Below are positions 49,201 to 60,611 of a stretch of 64,000 nucleotides of DNA, one piece after another (the stretch's first letter is position 1; every line of letters begins with the position of its first letter). The stretch lies in contig LNGK01000002.1 in assembly GCA_001510575.1 (NCBI GenBank), positions 2,344,144 to 2,408,143 on the forward strand. Reading direction: 5' to 3'. Source of the DNA: Knoxdaviesia capensis. Its lineage: Eukaryota; Ascomycota; Sordariomycetes; Microascales; Gondwanamycetaceae. A program made the translations under genes and the position numbers. The notes under the pieces are model-generated. The model searched no databases and was not told the DNA's origin. It worked only from the letters and a program-made list of their open reading frames with translations.

Positions 49201-50981
49201 GGCAGTCGGTGTTGATACCTACCAGCTCAAACGATGCTGGGGCGGGCGTTGCCTCTGGCAATGCCCCATCCAATCCCACCCCCCTGACGGATGCGCAGGC
49301 TGTTCTCCTCAGTCGACAGCCGCGATGCCTCTACGTTGAAGACTGTGAGACCGGCTCATCTCTCCGAAAGGCCATCTCTCACATTTTCGGGCGGAACAAG
49401 ATTTCGACCCGCAGCATCCCGGACTATCTCTGGGTGCATCTGTGCAGAAAGCACTACCAGCGGGACCGCTACCGCAATGCTAAGGACTTCTCGAAGACTC
49501 AGTCCGCGCTGGTTTTGACGCAACTCGACCGCATTGATGCGTGGTCGCGCGAGAATGAGGAGGCGAACCGGGAGTCTGGAGTTGTCCAGCACTGGACGCT
49601 CGCTCCGCGTAAGCGCGAGCTCGAGCGTCTGAAGCGCCTCGCAGCTACCACTCAGAGTGCTTCGGAGTTGGCCCATCTTGCGAATGTGGCCAACGCGAAC
49701 CACTCGAGTGGTTCGCACGGTGAGCGCGCTGCCATCACGGCGGACACGGAGTTTGACGCAGCCACCGATGAGGACTCATCGGCCGTGCCCGAATGGCTTA
49801 GACGGCTCTACGGGACGGGATACAGTACCGCGGAGATCTCGTCCATTGCTGCACGGATTGACTCCGATATGCACCAGGGAATCCTCCAGGCATTCCCTGA
49901 GATTGAACTGCTCCCCAAGATTTCCGGGTCGGAAGGGTCAAGCCTCCTCCAGAAGGGAGCAATGAAGCGCAAGGCAGCGACTGCCTCAGCCACTGGTGCC
50001 AACAACCGGGCCGATGCCGCTCCTGGCGGAGCGGCGGCTAAGTCCACCGGCCCGGCTCTGGCCACTCGGCCTGCAGCTTCGGTGGCCATGCGCCCTCCCC
50101 CGTCGTCAATGGGTGTCCCCCATTCCGGTGTGGGTCATAGACGGACCCAGTCTGTGGGGGTCTCCCATAGTGATGCTTTCCAGCATGAACGACGGGTTAG
50201 CGTCCCGTCCAACCAGTATGGGGCGGGTGACCTCGATGAAGCTTCGATGCACTTTCAGAAGCGGCAGCGCATGGAGGATGGCACCGAGTCCCGCCGGGGC
50301 TCCATTGTGGGGCACGGCTCCCTTCAAGCCCCCCCGCCTGCTCCTCATCACGGAGTCTGGCCCATTGCTGAGTCGGCCGGGGCTCCTCGCGGTCCGTCGT
50401 CGTTCAACTTCCCGCTATCGTCCAACTCCATCATACTGCCGCCGATCAACTTCTACGGCCACCCGGCGCCGCCATCTCGGCCCACCGCTCACCAACGGTC
50501 GCAAAGTGACGCAACCTTTGCCTCGAGGTTCGAGACGGGGCCCCGTGAGCCTCGCGACTACCGCGGATACCGCGAGTACATGGCTCCGGCCCACCGACCA
50601 GAGTCCTTCTTCCACAGTGCGGTTCACACCCGTCTCCCGCCTATCGAGTCCCCTCGCGAGACGGCCTACAGCTCGAACACTCTCGCGCCGCCCATGGCCA
50701 CACGGGTGCCGCACCACGCGCGCCACAACAGCTCGCCGAACCACAACGCGTACATGCGCCAGACTGGCTACAACAGCCACGAGCACCGCAGCTACGAGTC
50801 GTCGTCGTACATCGACTCGGGACGTCCTCGGGCTTACGACCAGCCCCAGTTCGTCGGCCCGGCTCCGGCCGCCGCCGCTGCCCCTCCGCGTGAGGACGAT
50901 GAAAACTCCCGCCGTCTGCCCTCGGTGGCGAACCTCCTGGCCTTCCGGCCCGCGACCGAGCACGAGCACCACCGAGGATAG
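46235..50981 (+). CDS. Large Ser/His-rich probable regulator (3 exons, long introns)
   Basis: Exons 46235-47025, 47533-47949 and 48902-50981 join in phase (2, 2) to 1095 residues. Introns are 507 and 952 bases, with GTGAGT/TCTAG and GTTAGT/ATATAG. The N-terminal 400 residues are low-complexity Ser/Thr/Pro with a nine-His run (bases 46780-46806). At residues about 545-641 is a conserved-looking block with CLYVEDCETGSSLRKAIS, FGRNKISTRSIPDYLWVHLC and RKHYQRDRYRN. A charged helix (APRKRELERLKRL) and GTGYSTAEISSIAARID at about 700 follow. The C-terminal 300 residues are Pro/His/Ser/Tyr-rich. The Cys/His/basic block suggests a nucleic-acid or zinc-related domain, but I cannot name the family. The layout (one compact domain in disordered flanks, giant upstream region, long introns) resembles fungal developmental regulators. 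A further small exon inside the 952-base intron cannot be excluded. Confidence 0.82.
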
Positions 50982-52904
50982 GTCTTTAGGCAATTTTTGC
51001 GGCTTCTTCTTGCGGACGAGGAGTGATCTTTTTTCTTTTTCGATAGTCACCAGTTTTGGGATTGAGTGCGCCCATTCAGACTGTTTTCGCCTCATCCTTC
51101 CTCTGGTTGATTGTTTGCCCTCAACTATTCACGTTCCCATTTTCCGCTGCATTCGATTCTCTGAACAGCTCCCCCCTCCCTCCCTTTTCTCCTCTCTTTT
51201 CGCTTGGATTGACACTTTCAATCGGCGTCTCGTTCTTGAGTGTACAGTACGCTCTTCTTTTTGACTTTTCAGTATTCTTATTTTCCGGATGGTTCTCCCC
51301 CATTACTTCTTTTTCTCTTTATTTTCCATACACTTGCTAGTCATCCGGGAGTCCTTCGAGTTTTTTTTCTTTCTTCCCCAAAATCGAGATGACTATTACG
51401 TCCTTGTTTCTATTGCTCTTTTCGCCTTTTTTCTTGTCTCATTTGGTTGATGACTTCATTTTCCCCGTCAGCCTGCATCATTGGATTCTCGTGATGATAA
51501 CGAAGAAAACCGGAATGGTTTCTTATTTCACTTTTGTATTTGTGCGTGCGTGTGAGCTGCGGGAGGATGGACGGGGTGGGTTAGACCAGGCACAGCCACT
51601 ACGGAGTTTGCGTTCCAGTTTCTTTTTTCTTCCTTCTCTTGATGGTTTTTCCGGGCGTTTCAAAGTGGTCATGTATTTCTTTCGTTCCTTTTCCCTCTTG
51701 CTTTCGTTTTGACGCCAGCATTCCTGCGCTGGATCCAGAGTGCTTGGTTTCCGTCTTTTCTTTTTCTCTCTCTTTTTCTTTCCATAGCCGTCCCTGGGTT
51801 CTGGGCAATCCGACGTCAGTCTTGTCGTTTACACCCGGCCTGTATCCTAAGTTTTACTTCTCTTTTACGTGCTTGATCTCGCTCTGCTTGCTCCTGTGTC
51901 TGTTTTCTTGCGTTCTCGCAGGTGTCGATGTCTGCCGGCCATTTTGGTTTTTTTTTTTTTTTTGCGGGACTACCAGCGTCAGTTCTTGTGCATTTTTCCC
52001 TTTGGGTCCCTCGGTCTGCTATGTTGCTCTTCTTGAGATAATGAACCCCCTCATCCTCTTATGAAGACGGTCCTGGATCTATGTTTCTCCTCGGCGAGAA
52101 GCACACTCTACGTCAGCGAAGTTTTTGGTTCCTCCTCCTCCCCCTGGAAGTTCTGCTCGGAGATTTTCTTGCAACCCTCGGCGTCTTATACGCAGCTTTA
52201 TGTGGTTTATATAGATGACAATGACAATTGGTTGATTTGGCTAGCTCTTGAGAGTTCGTGGAATGAATGTATGCTGTGCTCTGTTCTTTCGTGGCTGGGT
52301 CGAGAAAACAGAAAACAAGGTGCGGGTTAAACCCTAATATATGCATAGTCCGCCTCCTCAGGGCAGTAACCACGATTGGTCAGTAACACGTTTTGTGACT
52401 GACTGGTGCAGTGAAGCAACACCAACTCCGCCCAACACGCTCACGCAGGACACATATCATCACCAGTAGACTTGCAGACGGAGATAGACGCTTGGAATAT
52501 ATACATGTCAAATGAATGATCTGCGGACTATTTACGGACTGTACATGTGCAACGTCAGGTCATCTCGCCAAGATATTTCTCCAGCTACCAGATCGTCAAG
52601 CCGAAAAATTGCGATGCTCTTGATGCACAGGAAAAGGGAAAAACACAACAAAAAAAAAAAAAAAAAGAGAAAACCTCCCCACCCGGATGTGTAATAAATG
52701 AAAATCATGAACTCGTGATTGTACGCAAGAGTATAAAGGAAACTGGAAAACCAAAAAAAAAAATTTGAAAATATTGACCTCCAAGGAACAGAAACGAAAG
52801 GAACAAGTCTACGGAGGCCGTTGTGAGTTATGTATCTGTCCCGTGGCTTCCCCTACGAGGAACCCGGGGAAGTCCGGTGCGACACGGGGCCTAGGAAGAG
52901 GGGC
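50982..52904. other. 3' flanks of convergent genes, no gene seen
   Basis: Pyrimidine-rich on the plus strand to about 52.0 kb, suggesting a long 3' UTR of the regulator. Many hydrophobic small frames here are an artefact of T-rich sequence. T run at about 51948-51963, A run at 52647-52665, telobox-like AACCCTAAT at about 52330. Confidence 0.55.
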
Positions 52905-55021
52905 CTACCACTCCATCACCAGCACCAGCAGCATGCCATTCAACGAGCACACGGCCACAAACACCACCCACAGCACCATGTGGTACAGCACCGACAGCGC
53001 CTCGGTGCGCGCCATGGCCAGCCCGACGGCACAACAGCCCGAGAACAGGCTGGTGCTGAGGCCGACCGTGACGCCGGCCTCGACCTCGAGCCGCATCTTG
53101 TGCTTTCCGGACGAAATCAGCATCGACGTGACCAGGATCAGCACGAACGACACCGTGAAGCACGCCGTGGTGGCGTAGTGCAGCACCAGGTCGTGGTACT
53201 TGGCCGCGCGCTGGTCGGCAATCGACGGCAGCGACGCGTAGTGGATCGTGTAGCCCTCGACAGGCAGGCCGTCCGCCCCCATGTAGGTTGCGCGGTCGTC
53301 GACCGAGTCGGTGTCCCCGTCGTCGCCGTCGTCGCCCGCCGAGCCGTACTGCCGCAGCGCGTCGTGGGCGCCCAGCAGCGACTGCGCTTCGCCGCGTGTG
53401 GCGGGGTCCCGCGAGAAGAGAGATTTCACGCTGGCGATCGGCGATGTTATCACGCCGTACAGGTAGGTGAACAGCGGGAACGACGGCTCGTTGGGGTCGA
53501 CGAACACGGTGTAGCCGCCGTCGCCGGCCTCACTGCCGTCTTCGTACTCGTTCCAGTAGTGCCGCGGAGGGGCGGGGAGGAGATCAAAGTTGACGCCGGC
53601 ATTACGGCCGAGTTGCTGGGCCAGCGGCGCCGTGCTGACGGGGGCGCTGGAGGACGGGCTGGACGGCGACGACGGCTCGCTGAAGTCGGGAGTGGCGGCG
53701 CTGAGCTCGGCGGATAACACGTCATACTGCTGCTGCTGGTAGTGGAAGTCCCGCCGTGTGAAGCTCTTCGGGTCGCTGAGCACATTATCCCGGAATCGCT
53801 GGCCTAACCGGGGGGATCCTGTCCATCGCTGTTTGCAGGAGAGAAGAAATACCGCATGTCAGTCCGGGGTTGCCAAAAACGTGGTCCAAAATTTTCATTT
53901 GCAGATGCCGCCTGATCCCGAGCTCTCAATTCCAATTTCCAATAGTTAAGGCCATGTTTTCACCTGCCGCACCCAAGAATAGCTGTTGATAAGGTTCCCT
54001 GGGATGGGGATGCTCCAGCTTTCCTTAACAGGGGGGTTCCATGTAAAAAGAGATTCGAAATTGAAAGCGGGCAACATAACATCTAGCAGGAGGTAGAATC
54101 AAGGAGAAAATAAAAAAACCACGGCTGCATTGGCCAATGGCGAATTGCGAAAGGAGCACGCTGTACGACCAAACTTTTGGCTCGCGGCCGTTGACGTACA
54201 CGCCATGAAAACAGGCGAGGATGGAGAAATCAAGAGACGGTGAAAACAAGAAGCCAGCTTACCACCGGAGAGAGCGGGTTTATTTTTCTTCTTACCTTGT
54301 ATTTTTTGAGGATTTTTCGGAAGGCCACTATTTGAGCGCCGACGAATCTCTGCAGGGCCTGAAGGTCGTCGCCACAACGTAATAATTCACGCTCATACTT
54401 GGCAAACCGGCGCTGGATCCGCAACGATGTAGCACTATCGTTTCTGGAGGAACATTTCTGGACAAGTTTCTTGGTGGCCAGACCAATGTGATCTATACAG
54501 AACGCAGAGAGATTGGAAATGTTAGGACGGGTTGCATTCCGGCAGGAGACATACACCTAAACAGGCAAGCCGACAAGATGCCCAGATCCGGGGATTGCTG
54601 TGGCGTTTTCTAGAACAGCCGGACACAGCAAAAGGGGAAAAAAGAAGAAAAAAGGTGAGGGCGAGAGATGAGATCATACCGAGACGGCGGGCAAGTTCGT
54701 CGGCTTTGCTGGAAACGAAAAGGTCGACTCTATCGTGCTGGCCACACAGTTCGCGGTAGAGACTCTCTTCAAACTTAAGAAGGCCGACGTCTTCGCTCCC
54801 GGGAATGGCAATACCACTGGTTGACCGGCGGGTGGTATGCGATTTGATTTCGGATTTCAGCGAGTTGTAGTCAACATTGTCTGGCGGGTTGCGTGTTAGA
54901 AGAGCACCTTACAGAGTCATCTGAATTGCCGGTTGGAGGAGGAGATGACGGCATCAGAAAAGTACTCACAGAGACTCCACCGGGGGACTGATTCGGTTTC
55001 AAAGACTTCGCCGTACTTCAT
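52905..55021 (-). CDS. SPX-domain membrane protein, Vtc5-like (4 exons)
   Basis: Exons 55021-54970, 54880-54680, 54492-54296 and 53828-52905 join in phase to 457 residues. Introns start GTGAGT, GTATGA and GTAAGA and end CCGCCAG, TATAG and AACAG; the third is 467 bases. Residues 1-165 form an SPX domain: MKYGEVFETESVPRWSLY, then VDYNSLKSEIK, an RIQRRFAKYERELL helix, and LKKYKRWTGSPRLGQRF. A Ser/Pro- and Asp-rich spacer follows. Three C-terminal membrane segments lie at about 361-383, 394-416 and 427-452, separated by GKHKMRLEVEAGV. SPX domains bind inositol pyrophosphates and report phosphate status. SPX plus a VTC1-like membrane end without the polyphosphate-polymerase core matches yeast Vtc5 (YDR089W), a stimulator of vacuolar polyphosphate synthesis. 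Function is inferred from layout. Confidence 0.85.
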
Positions 55022-57538
55022 GACCTATGAATGCGATCGACGTTGACGATAAGGAAGATAACAGGTGGGAAGAAGCTATCGTGAGCTCGAGCGATTGTTA
55101 GTTTGCTAGTGAATGGATTAAAATGGCAAGGATGGCGGCGATGCAAGCTGCGACAGTTGGAGAAAGCAGAAGAAGACAATGAGAGCAATTGAGTTGGCAA
55201 GAGAGATATTGAACGGTGGGTAGTTGCGAGAGAGCGAACGCTGGTGAATGGATGGTCGCAAGCTATGAAGGATGATAAGCAAATTCCCGTTGACTAAACA
55301 ATGGAACCGCGACCGGAACGGAGCTTCTCGAGGTGGGAACAGAGTAAATAGCGAAATGGGAGAAGAGAGAGGAAGTTCGAGGATGAAGCTTGTGAAAGAG
55401 AAGAGGTTCGAAGCTGGGATTAAGATACCAAGGGCATAGGAAGATAGGAAGTGAGAGGTAGGGGAAGGAATGAATGATTATTCTATTTTATTTTTCAAAC
55501 CGGGGGAGGGATAGAGAGAAGAGAGAGAGAGAGAGAGACCAGGGCTAGGCCTAGCACGACCAAAGCCGCAAAGGAATCCGGCATAAAAAGCCGCTGTGTT
55601 AAGTGTTATGTGCCTAGGAAATTTCATCAGGACCCGTAAAATAACTGCATGGTGAATCCAGACCAGCCAGTGCGCGTATATTCGTATACAAGGGTAGGAT
55701 TGAGTTTTTTTTCCTTCCTCTTGGAGTGGCGGGCCGTAAGATAAGCGGAGGATGATATGTACGTATCCACCGGATTATGGAGAGTATTTGAGAGTGACAA
55801 GACTTGACAGACCGAGCAAAAGAACTAGAGGAACAAAAAAAAAGGATGGGGAAACGGGGGGAGACAACGGCGATGGGAAAGAAACCAGGTCGACTGGACC
55901 GGGTCTTCAGGTACAAGTAGATCGGGGTTGGCGATTATAGGTGGAAGGAAGAAAATGAAATGGACGCTTCACATACAAATGGCGAGTGCCTCCGAGTCAT
56001 GGAGAGATGTGCTCAGAAAGGGAAACAGTTGTTGGTATGAAGGGCTCAGATATGGAGAGACTTGGGTGATAGCAGTGGTCAGGAGGCAGAGGAAGCAAGA
56101 AAACGAATTGCTCTTTGCGTTATAATTATGGGCAGATTTATCTGGGGTATATATTTTGATTCAAGATGAGGGGAAGTATATAAAACAGCAGAGAAGATAT
56201 ATGGAGTAGTGAGAGAGCGAGACAGAAAAGCGAGCAGACAGGGTATGTTATGTGAGGAAGCTCTTTGCGCCAGGGTGATGTTGATAACAAGGGTGGCGGG
56301 GGGGCTCAGTTGTCCTGGGCTATCTCTGTAAAGTAGCACTCGTTCTATGTGGCAGCAAATGTTGGACCAGGCGATAACGGCTCCATCACGGTTGTTAAGC
56401 CCAGCAGCCTTGCAGCCGCTGCTACTCAAGCCGGAAGGCGTTTCCTGAAGTGGGAAACACACAACAGAGGAGCCCGGACCCAGTAATCGAGCAGGAGAGA
56501 GCAGGAGAGAGACAGATGGAGAAAGACAAGAGACAGAGGGGCTTGCATATGCACGGACAGGCCACTCTGCCTGAACGGAATCGGGGGGGGGAGGATTGAG
56601 AGACTTACTGTTTAACAAGAGCATGGGGGGACAGGCGAGCACCACACGGAAAAGGAACCCAGAAACTCAGAGGGATAAGAACCGAACGCTTAGATAGGGA
56701 CCGATAAGGACCGACGAGGAAGAGAGCGGGTTCTGAGTAATATTGGCGTCAAGAGTTACGATATCCGTGCTTCTGCACCAGCCCAAAGAAGATATCGAAG
56801 CGAGTTCCTGGATCCGATAAGGTCCTTCAAGCGTTGAAAACACGGCGCGGGCAGGATGAAAGACGCTGGACATAGGGGATATCGAGCTCAGAAGAGACAG
56901 AGATAGAGAGAGGAGAGAAGAAGAGGAAAGAGAGGTAGCCAGCCACAACAGCCGTTTGGAACTGTGAGAGAGTGTGGCTTAGAGATTTGTAGGGACAATC
57001 GATGACATCCGGTTTAGCATTGATTGGGTTAGCTGAGCGGGACAGGATGTCGTATCTGGCACTGGGACGCGAAGATACGCTCTTGTTGGAGGAGTCGAGG
57101 AGTAGTGTGCCCAGTTCTGTATGCAGCTTAGCCGAGGTGGTGGCAGGCAAAACGATACATGCATAAAGATAAGAGCGAAATGATGTATATTGGTTTCCTA
57201 TGTAGTGGAGATCGGAGAAGTTCAGGCACGCAGAGGAAATAGATCACGACAGACGAGAGATAACGTGTGAGTAGGAACGGGCCAGTAGGGCGGAGGGGTT
57301 GACGATGAAGAGAATGGGTGAAGATAGAGAGAGAAGAGGTTGAAGATTCAAAAAGAGAACGAGGTGGAAAATAAAATGAAAAAGGGTGTGTTGATGAGTA
57401 AGTGAAGTCGCTTGTCTACGCGTAAAATGCCGTTGGCAGTCGCAGGTGCGCTGTTTTTCTCGGTTTGTCGTTGGTTCCCTGGCATTTAAAGCCGGGCATA
57501 ATTGCGCAAGTCTAAACGCTCTAGAGCTCGCGGTGCGC

Positions 57539-57557
57539 TATATATATATATATATAT
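57539..57557. repeat. (TA)n microsatellite
   Basis: Pure TA run followed directly by a T run. Confidence 0.88.
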
Positions 57558-58833
57558 TTTTTTTTTCCGCCTCCCCACTACGACAGCAAGGAAGAAACAA
57601 CCAAACATGAATTCGGCCCCGGATGTATACCCGTACCTGGAAAATGGGTTCGGGCAATGACCGTTTTGATACGTGTCGCGTGACCAGGTTGTGAGAGAAA
57701 AGTCTGATATCAATGTCACAGTGAGAGACAAAAGAGCCGAGAAACAAAGGGAAGGAGACCAAAAAAAGAGGCCGCCCGATAGCTAGTTCTCCCCATCGTG
57801 ACGTTGGCTGTGAAGTTAGATCTTCCACAAAGCCGCTATTCCCAAGCGAGTGATCCAGCCAAAGATATTCACCGTCTCTGACGACTATTTCCAGGCTTTC
57901 GAGTCTCGAGGAGAGCCGCCCGAAAGATAGCACGCCGCCAGTCCTGTTTTTCCGTCTTGGTCCTTGTCGCCTGCATTTTTAGGCGGGTTAGATGCGGTGA
58001 TCTCGGGCCACATTGCACCGATCTCGATGTCACGCTGGGAGGGGGAGGAAACCCAAAATGAACTTTTGCACTCCTGCATGCGCTGCTTCGTTCAATTGAC
58101 TCTGCCTCTCTTGGTGACCCTGTCTGGATAACTGGGGTTTTCCTCTCCTTGTCTTGTCCAAGCACAGTTACTTGATGCGGTGACACAGATCACGCGACAC
58201 AAGAACAAGAATGCTCAGCCCTCCCTCCCTTCTTATTGGGACATTACGCACACGACAGCCGAATTTCTTGCTCTCGGTCAGTGCTGCAGAGAGGCACACC
58301 CATGTCGGCGTGTCCTGTCCTGGCCAGCCGAAAAGACTCGACCGAGAGAACCCGCTCCGTGTTGGATAAGTGAACGCAAAAGAGGGGAGACTCTGAATTG
58401 ACTTCTCGAGTCATCACCAAACTGTGGGCGAATCAACACAGAAAATCCGGCTCGCTGCTCGTGATCATCCGAAACCTCACCACTTCTTGCCACCGTGTGA
58501 AAACTCTGATTTCCGTCACGTACAAGTAATTCGGAGGAGCACTGCCCATGCCAACGTTTTTTATGCCAGAAGCCCACTTGGTTCACTCTCCAACTCTTGG
58601 TTCACTCTCCAACTCGGGACTTCTGCATCGTGCATCCGAGAGAGTACATCCAAAAAAAAAAAAAAAACTTGATCAATCTTTTTTTTTGCCTTTAGGGGGT
58701 AAACGAGCTAGATCTTAGCTAGTCGCCGGACAAGGTTCAGTGGGGACACCATCTGGGATGCAATGGAATTTGTGGGAAATGCCCACTCAAACAGCCGAGG
58801 CGCGACCGTCGCATAACTCTTTCGCCACTGGAA

Positions 58834-59070
58834 TCTAGAAAATTTGACTCAGTCTTCTTAACGACGAGTCAAATGTCACGTTGGTTGGCCCTTGAAGTGC
58901 ATCGCTCATTGCCTTGATGATATCGGTGGCTGGGATCTTGAAGGTCTTGGCAAGTCCTGCAAGGCTTCGGCGCTTCTCGGCGTCCCGGCGGCAACAGCAA
59001 ACCCGGCAGCGGCCCGGTTGTGTCCGGCGATAGCGGTGGCCTTGATGGCTTGGGCAACGGCCTCGCGCAT
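58834..59070 (-). pseudogene. Possible frameshifted coding remnant
   Basis: On the minus strand an ATG at 59070 opens MREAVAQAIKATAIAGHNRA, a helical, protein-like start. The better continuation lies in another frame (RDAEKRRSLAGLAKTF, then IPATDIIKAMSDALQG) and stops soon after. The two pieces overlap without a splice site between them, suggesting a frameshift in a decayed gene. It is short and of unknown family; chance cannot be excluded. Confidence 0.25.
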
Positions 59071-59512
59071 GGTTTTAATACCATCTACTGCTTACGTGCT
59101 AACCTTAATCCATGTTATGCCAAACCCTAGCCTTTCTGACTTTACTTCCGTTCTGGTCTGATATATTCGGCCTGAACTATTCCACATCGTATAGAAAAAA
59201 TCCAGGTAGACCTTCAAGATCTTAAAAGCCAATCATAAGGAGCCTCCTGCGATGCCTATCAAAGACACAGGTAGCAGAGTTGCTCCTCCCTAGCTTGATC
59301 ATGAGTTGTCTGATAATCGGGAAGCAACAATAGATAGCTCATGCTCACTTCTTGTATCTCTTCAGTTGTGTTCAACATCCGAATCTTTCTGCTCTTCCTC
59401 TCTCTCTTCTTCCTCTCCCTCCCATTTCTCATCAACATCCCCAATATTGTCGCCTTCACTTTCTCACTAATCTGCTCTCCCACAACCTTCATCTACTGAT
59501 CACGAAACAACG

Positions 59513-59592
59513 GTAAGATCTTCTCAGATATCTCTTCTAGCTTTACTCAGATATTCCCTTCGTTACTCCTATACTAAGTTATCCATCTCTAG
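59513..59592 (+). other. Probable 5' UTR intron
   Basis: ACG|GTAAGATC at 59513 and ATCTCTAG ending at 59592 frame an 80-base intron 18 bases before the next start codon. The CT-rich leader just upstream supports transcription in this direction. Confidence 0.55.
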
Positions 59593-59610
59593 TTTTCGAG
59601 GAAAGCACTG

Positions 59611-60611
59611 ATGGATCCATCCCGACACTCTAAGGAGTCGGTCCGAAGTTTGATCGAGGCGAGGCAGACGACGGTCCAGGACGAATATTGTGATGGTTGC
59701 AAAGTTCCGGTTCCAAAAATCCCAAAGTACCCGAAGAATACGGAGAATCTCCTAGAAACTATCGTAAAGGAGATGAAGAGTCTCATAAACAAAAATCTTA
59801 CGATGGCCACGGCCATTATGGAGTTCGAGGCGGCCGTGGCGAAGTTGGAAAGGCGCGATGTTGAGCGCAGAAAAGAAATTCGAGACCTCAAGACCCAGCT
59901 TCAGACAGCTCAGTCTTCGGTCACAGATCCGAATCTCCCTACCCGACCTATTGTCGAGGAACAACTGGTCCAAGCCCCTAAATCCACTCCGCCGTCCTCC
60001 CAACTCATCCCCATCGAACAAGCCACCACCCCCGTCCAGGAAAGTGCTCATGGAACCACCACGACCTCGTCCACTTCCGCCAAAAAGACAGCTCAAAACT
60101 GGCTCGAACATCTAATGGAAGGTCTAGCTAGATTTCCCTAGAAGTCAATCTCTCAATACCTGAACGCCATCGTGGCGATCGTTCTAGTCGTTGTTGCGGT
60201 CTGGCTAGCCACGACAAGTGCAAGCAGCCTGTTGCAACAAGCTTCGGCGGTAGGGTGGAGCAACAGCCAAATCACCCATGTGGTAGCCGGTCTAGTTGTT
60301 GTTCTCACGATGGCCGCCATCGATCAATCCGTTTGCTCCCCCCAGAGCCCCGAGCACACGGTTCACATGAGCCTCGTCCCTCTTGGGTAAGCATGACTTA
60401 TATATGCAGATATTTTCTATCTTACTCAAACGCAGTACACCCAGCTAACACTCAAAAATTTCCCCATAGGTTCCGGGTCACGGGCCCAGTGCTCTATCAG
60501 ATCCTTGTGCAGCGCGTGCTATGCTTCTGGGTTTGGCAACTTTGCATTGGTTTGAGAGCCATGTGGGAGGCCGGAGCATGGTCAAAGCTGTTTGCCCTTG
60601 CTGGAGTCTAG
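59611..60611 (+). pseudogene. Coiled-coil and membrane protein gene interrupted by an in-frame TAG
   Basis: From ATG 59611 the frame runs 176 codons to TAG at 60139-60141. This part has KVPVPKIPKYPKN near 31 and a charged coiled coil at about 45-105 (VAKLERRDVERRKEIRDLK). Immediately after the TAG the same frame stays open and encodes two hydrophobic segments: AIVAIVLVVVAVWLATT and HVVAGLVVVLTMAAID. It then splices at 60386|GTAAGC ... CCCATAG|60470 in the correct phase to a final exon (VLYQILVQRVLCFWVW...), stop 60609-60611. With the TAG counted as one residue the whole would be 305 residues. Possible readings: a nonsense mutation, stop-codon readthrough, an intron ending at this TAG (only a poor GTCCAG donor at 60034 is phase-compatible), or a soluble truncated product. 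Family unknown. Confidence 0.55.

Larger units (their letters stand above)
55022..59512. other. Intergenic 4.5 kb
   Basis: 55.0-57.4 kb is strongly purine-rich on the plus strand, i.e. CT-rich in the sense of the minus-strand SPX gene, consistent with its promoter and long leader. A TA run lies at 57539-57557. 57.4-58.8 kb has no coding signal. A possible decayed coding trace at 58.83-59.07 kb is listed separately. The plus strand turns CT-rich at 59.33-59.46 kb, the promoter of the next gene. Confidence 0.55.

Noticed and set aside
49996..51264. 422-codon plus-strand frame overlapping the last exon of the regulator
   Set aside because: Arg/Thr/Pro-rich +1 shadow of GC-rich coding sequence, extending into T-rich 3' UTR.
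60034..60141. Intron removing the in-frame TAG
   Set aside because: The acceptor TTTCCCTAG is good, but the only close phase-compatible donor is GTCCAG, unlike every other donor in the window; kept only as an alternative.
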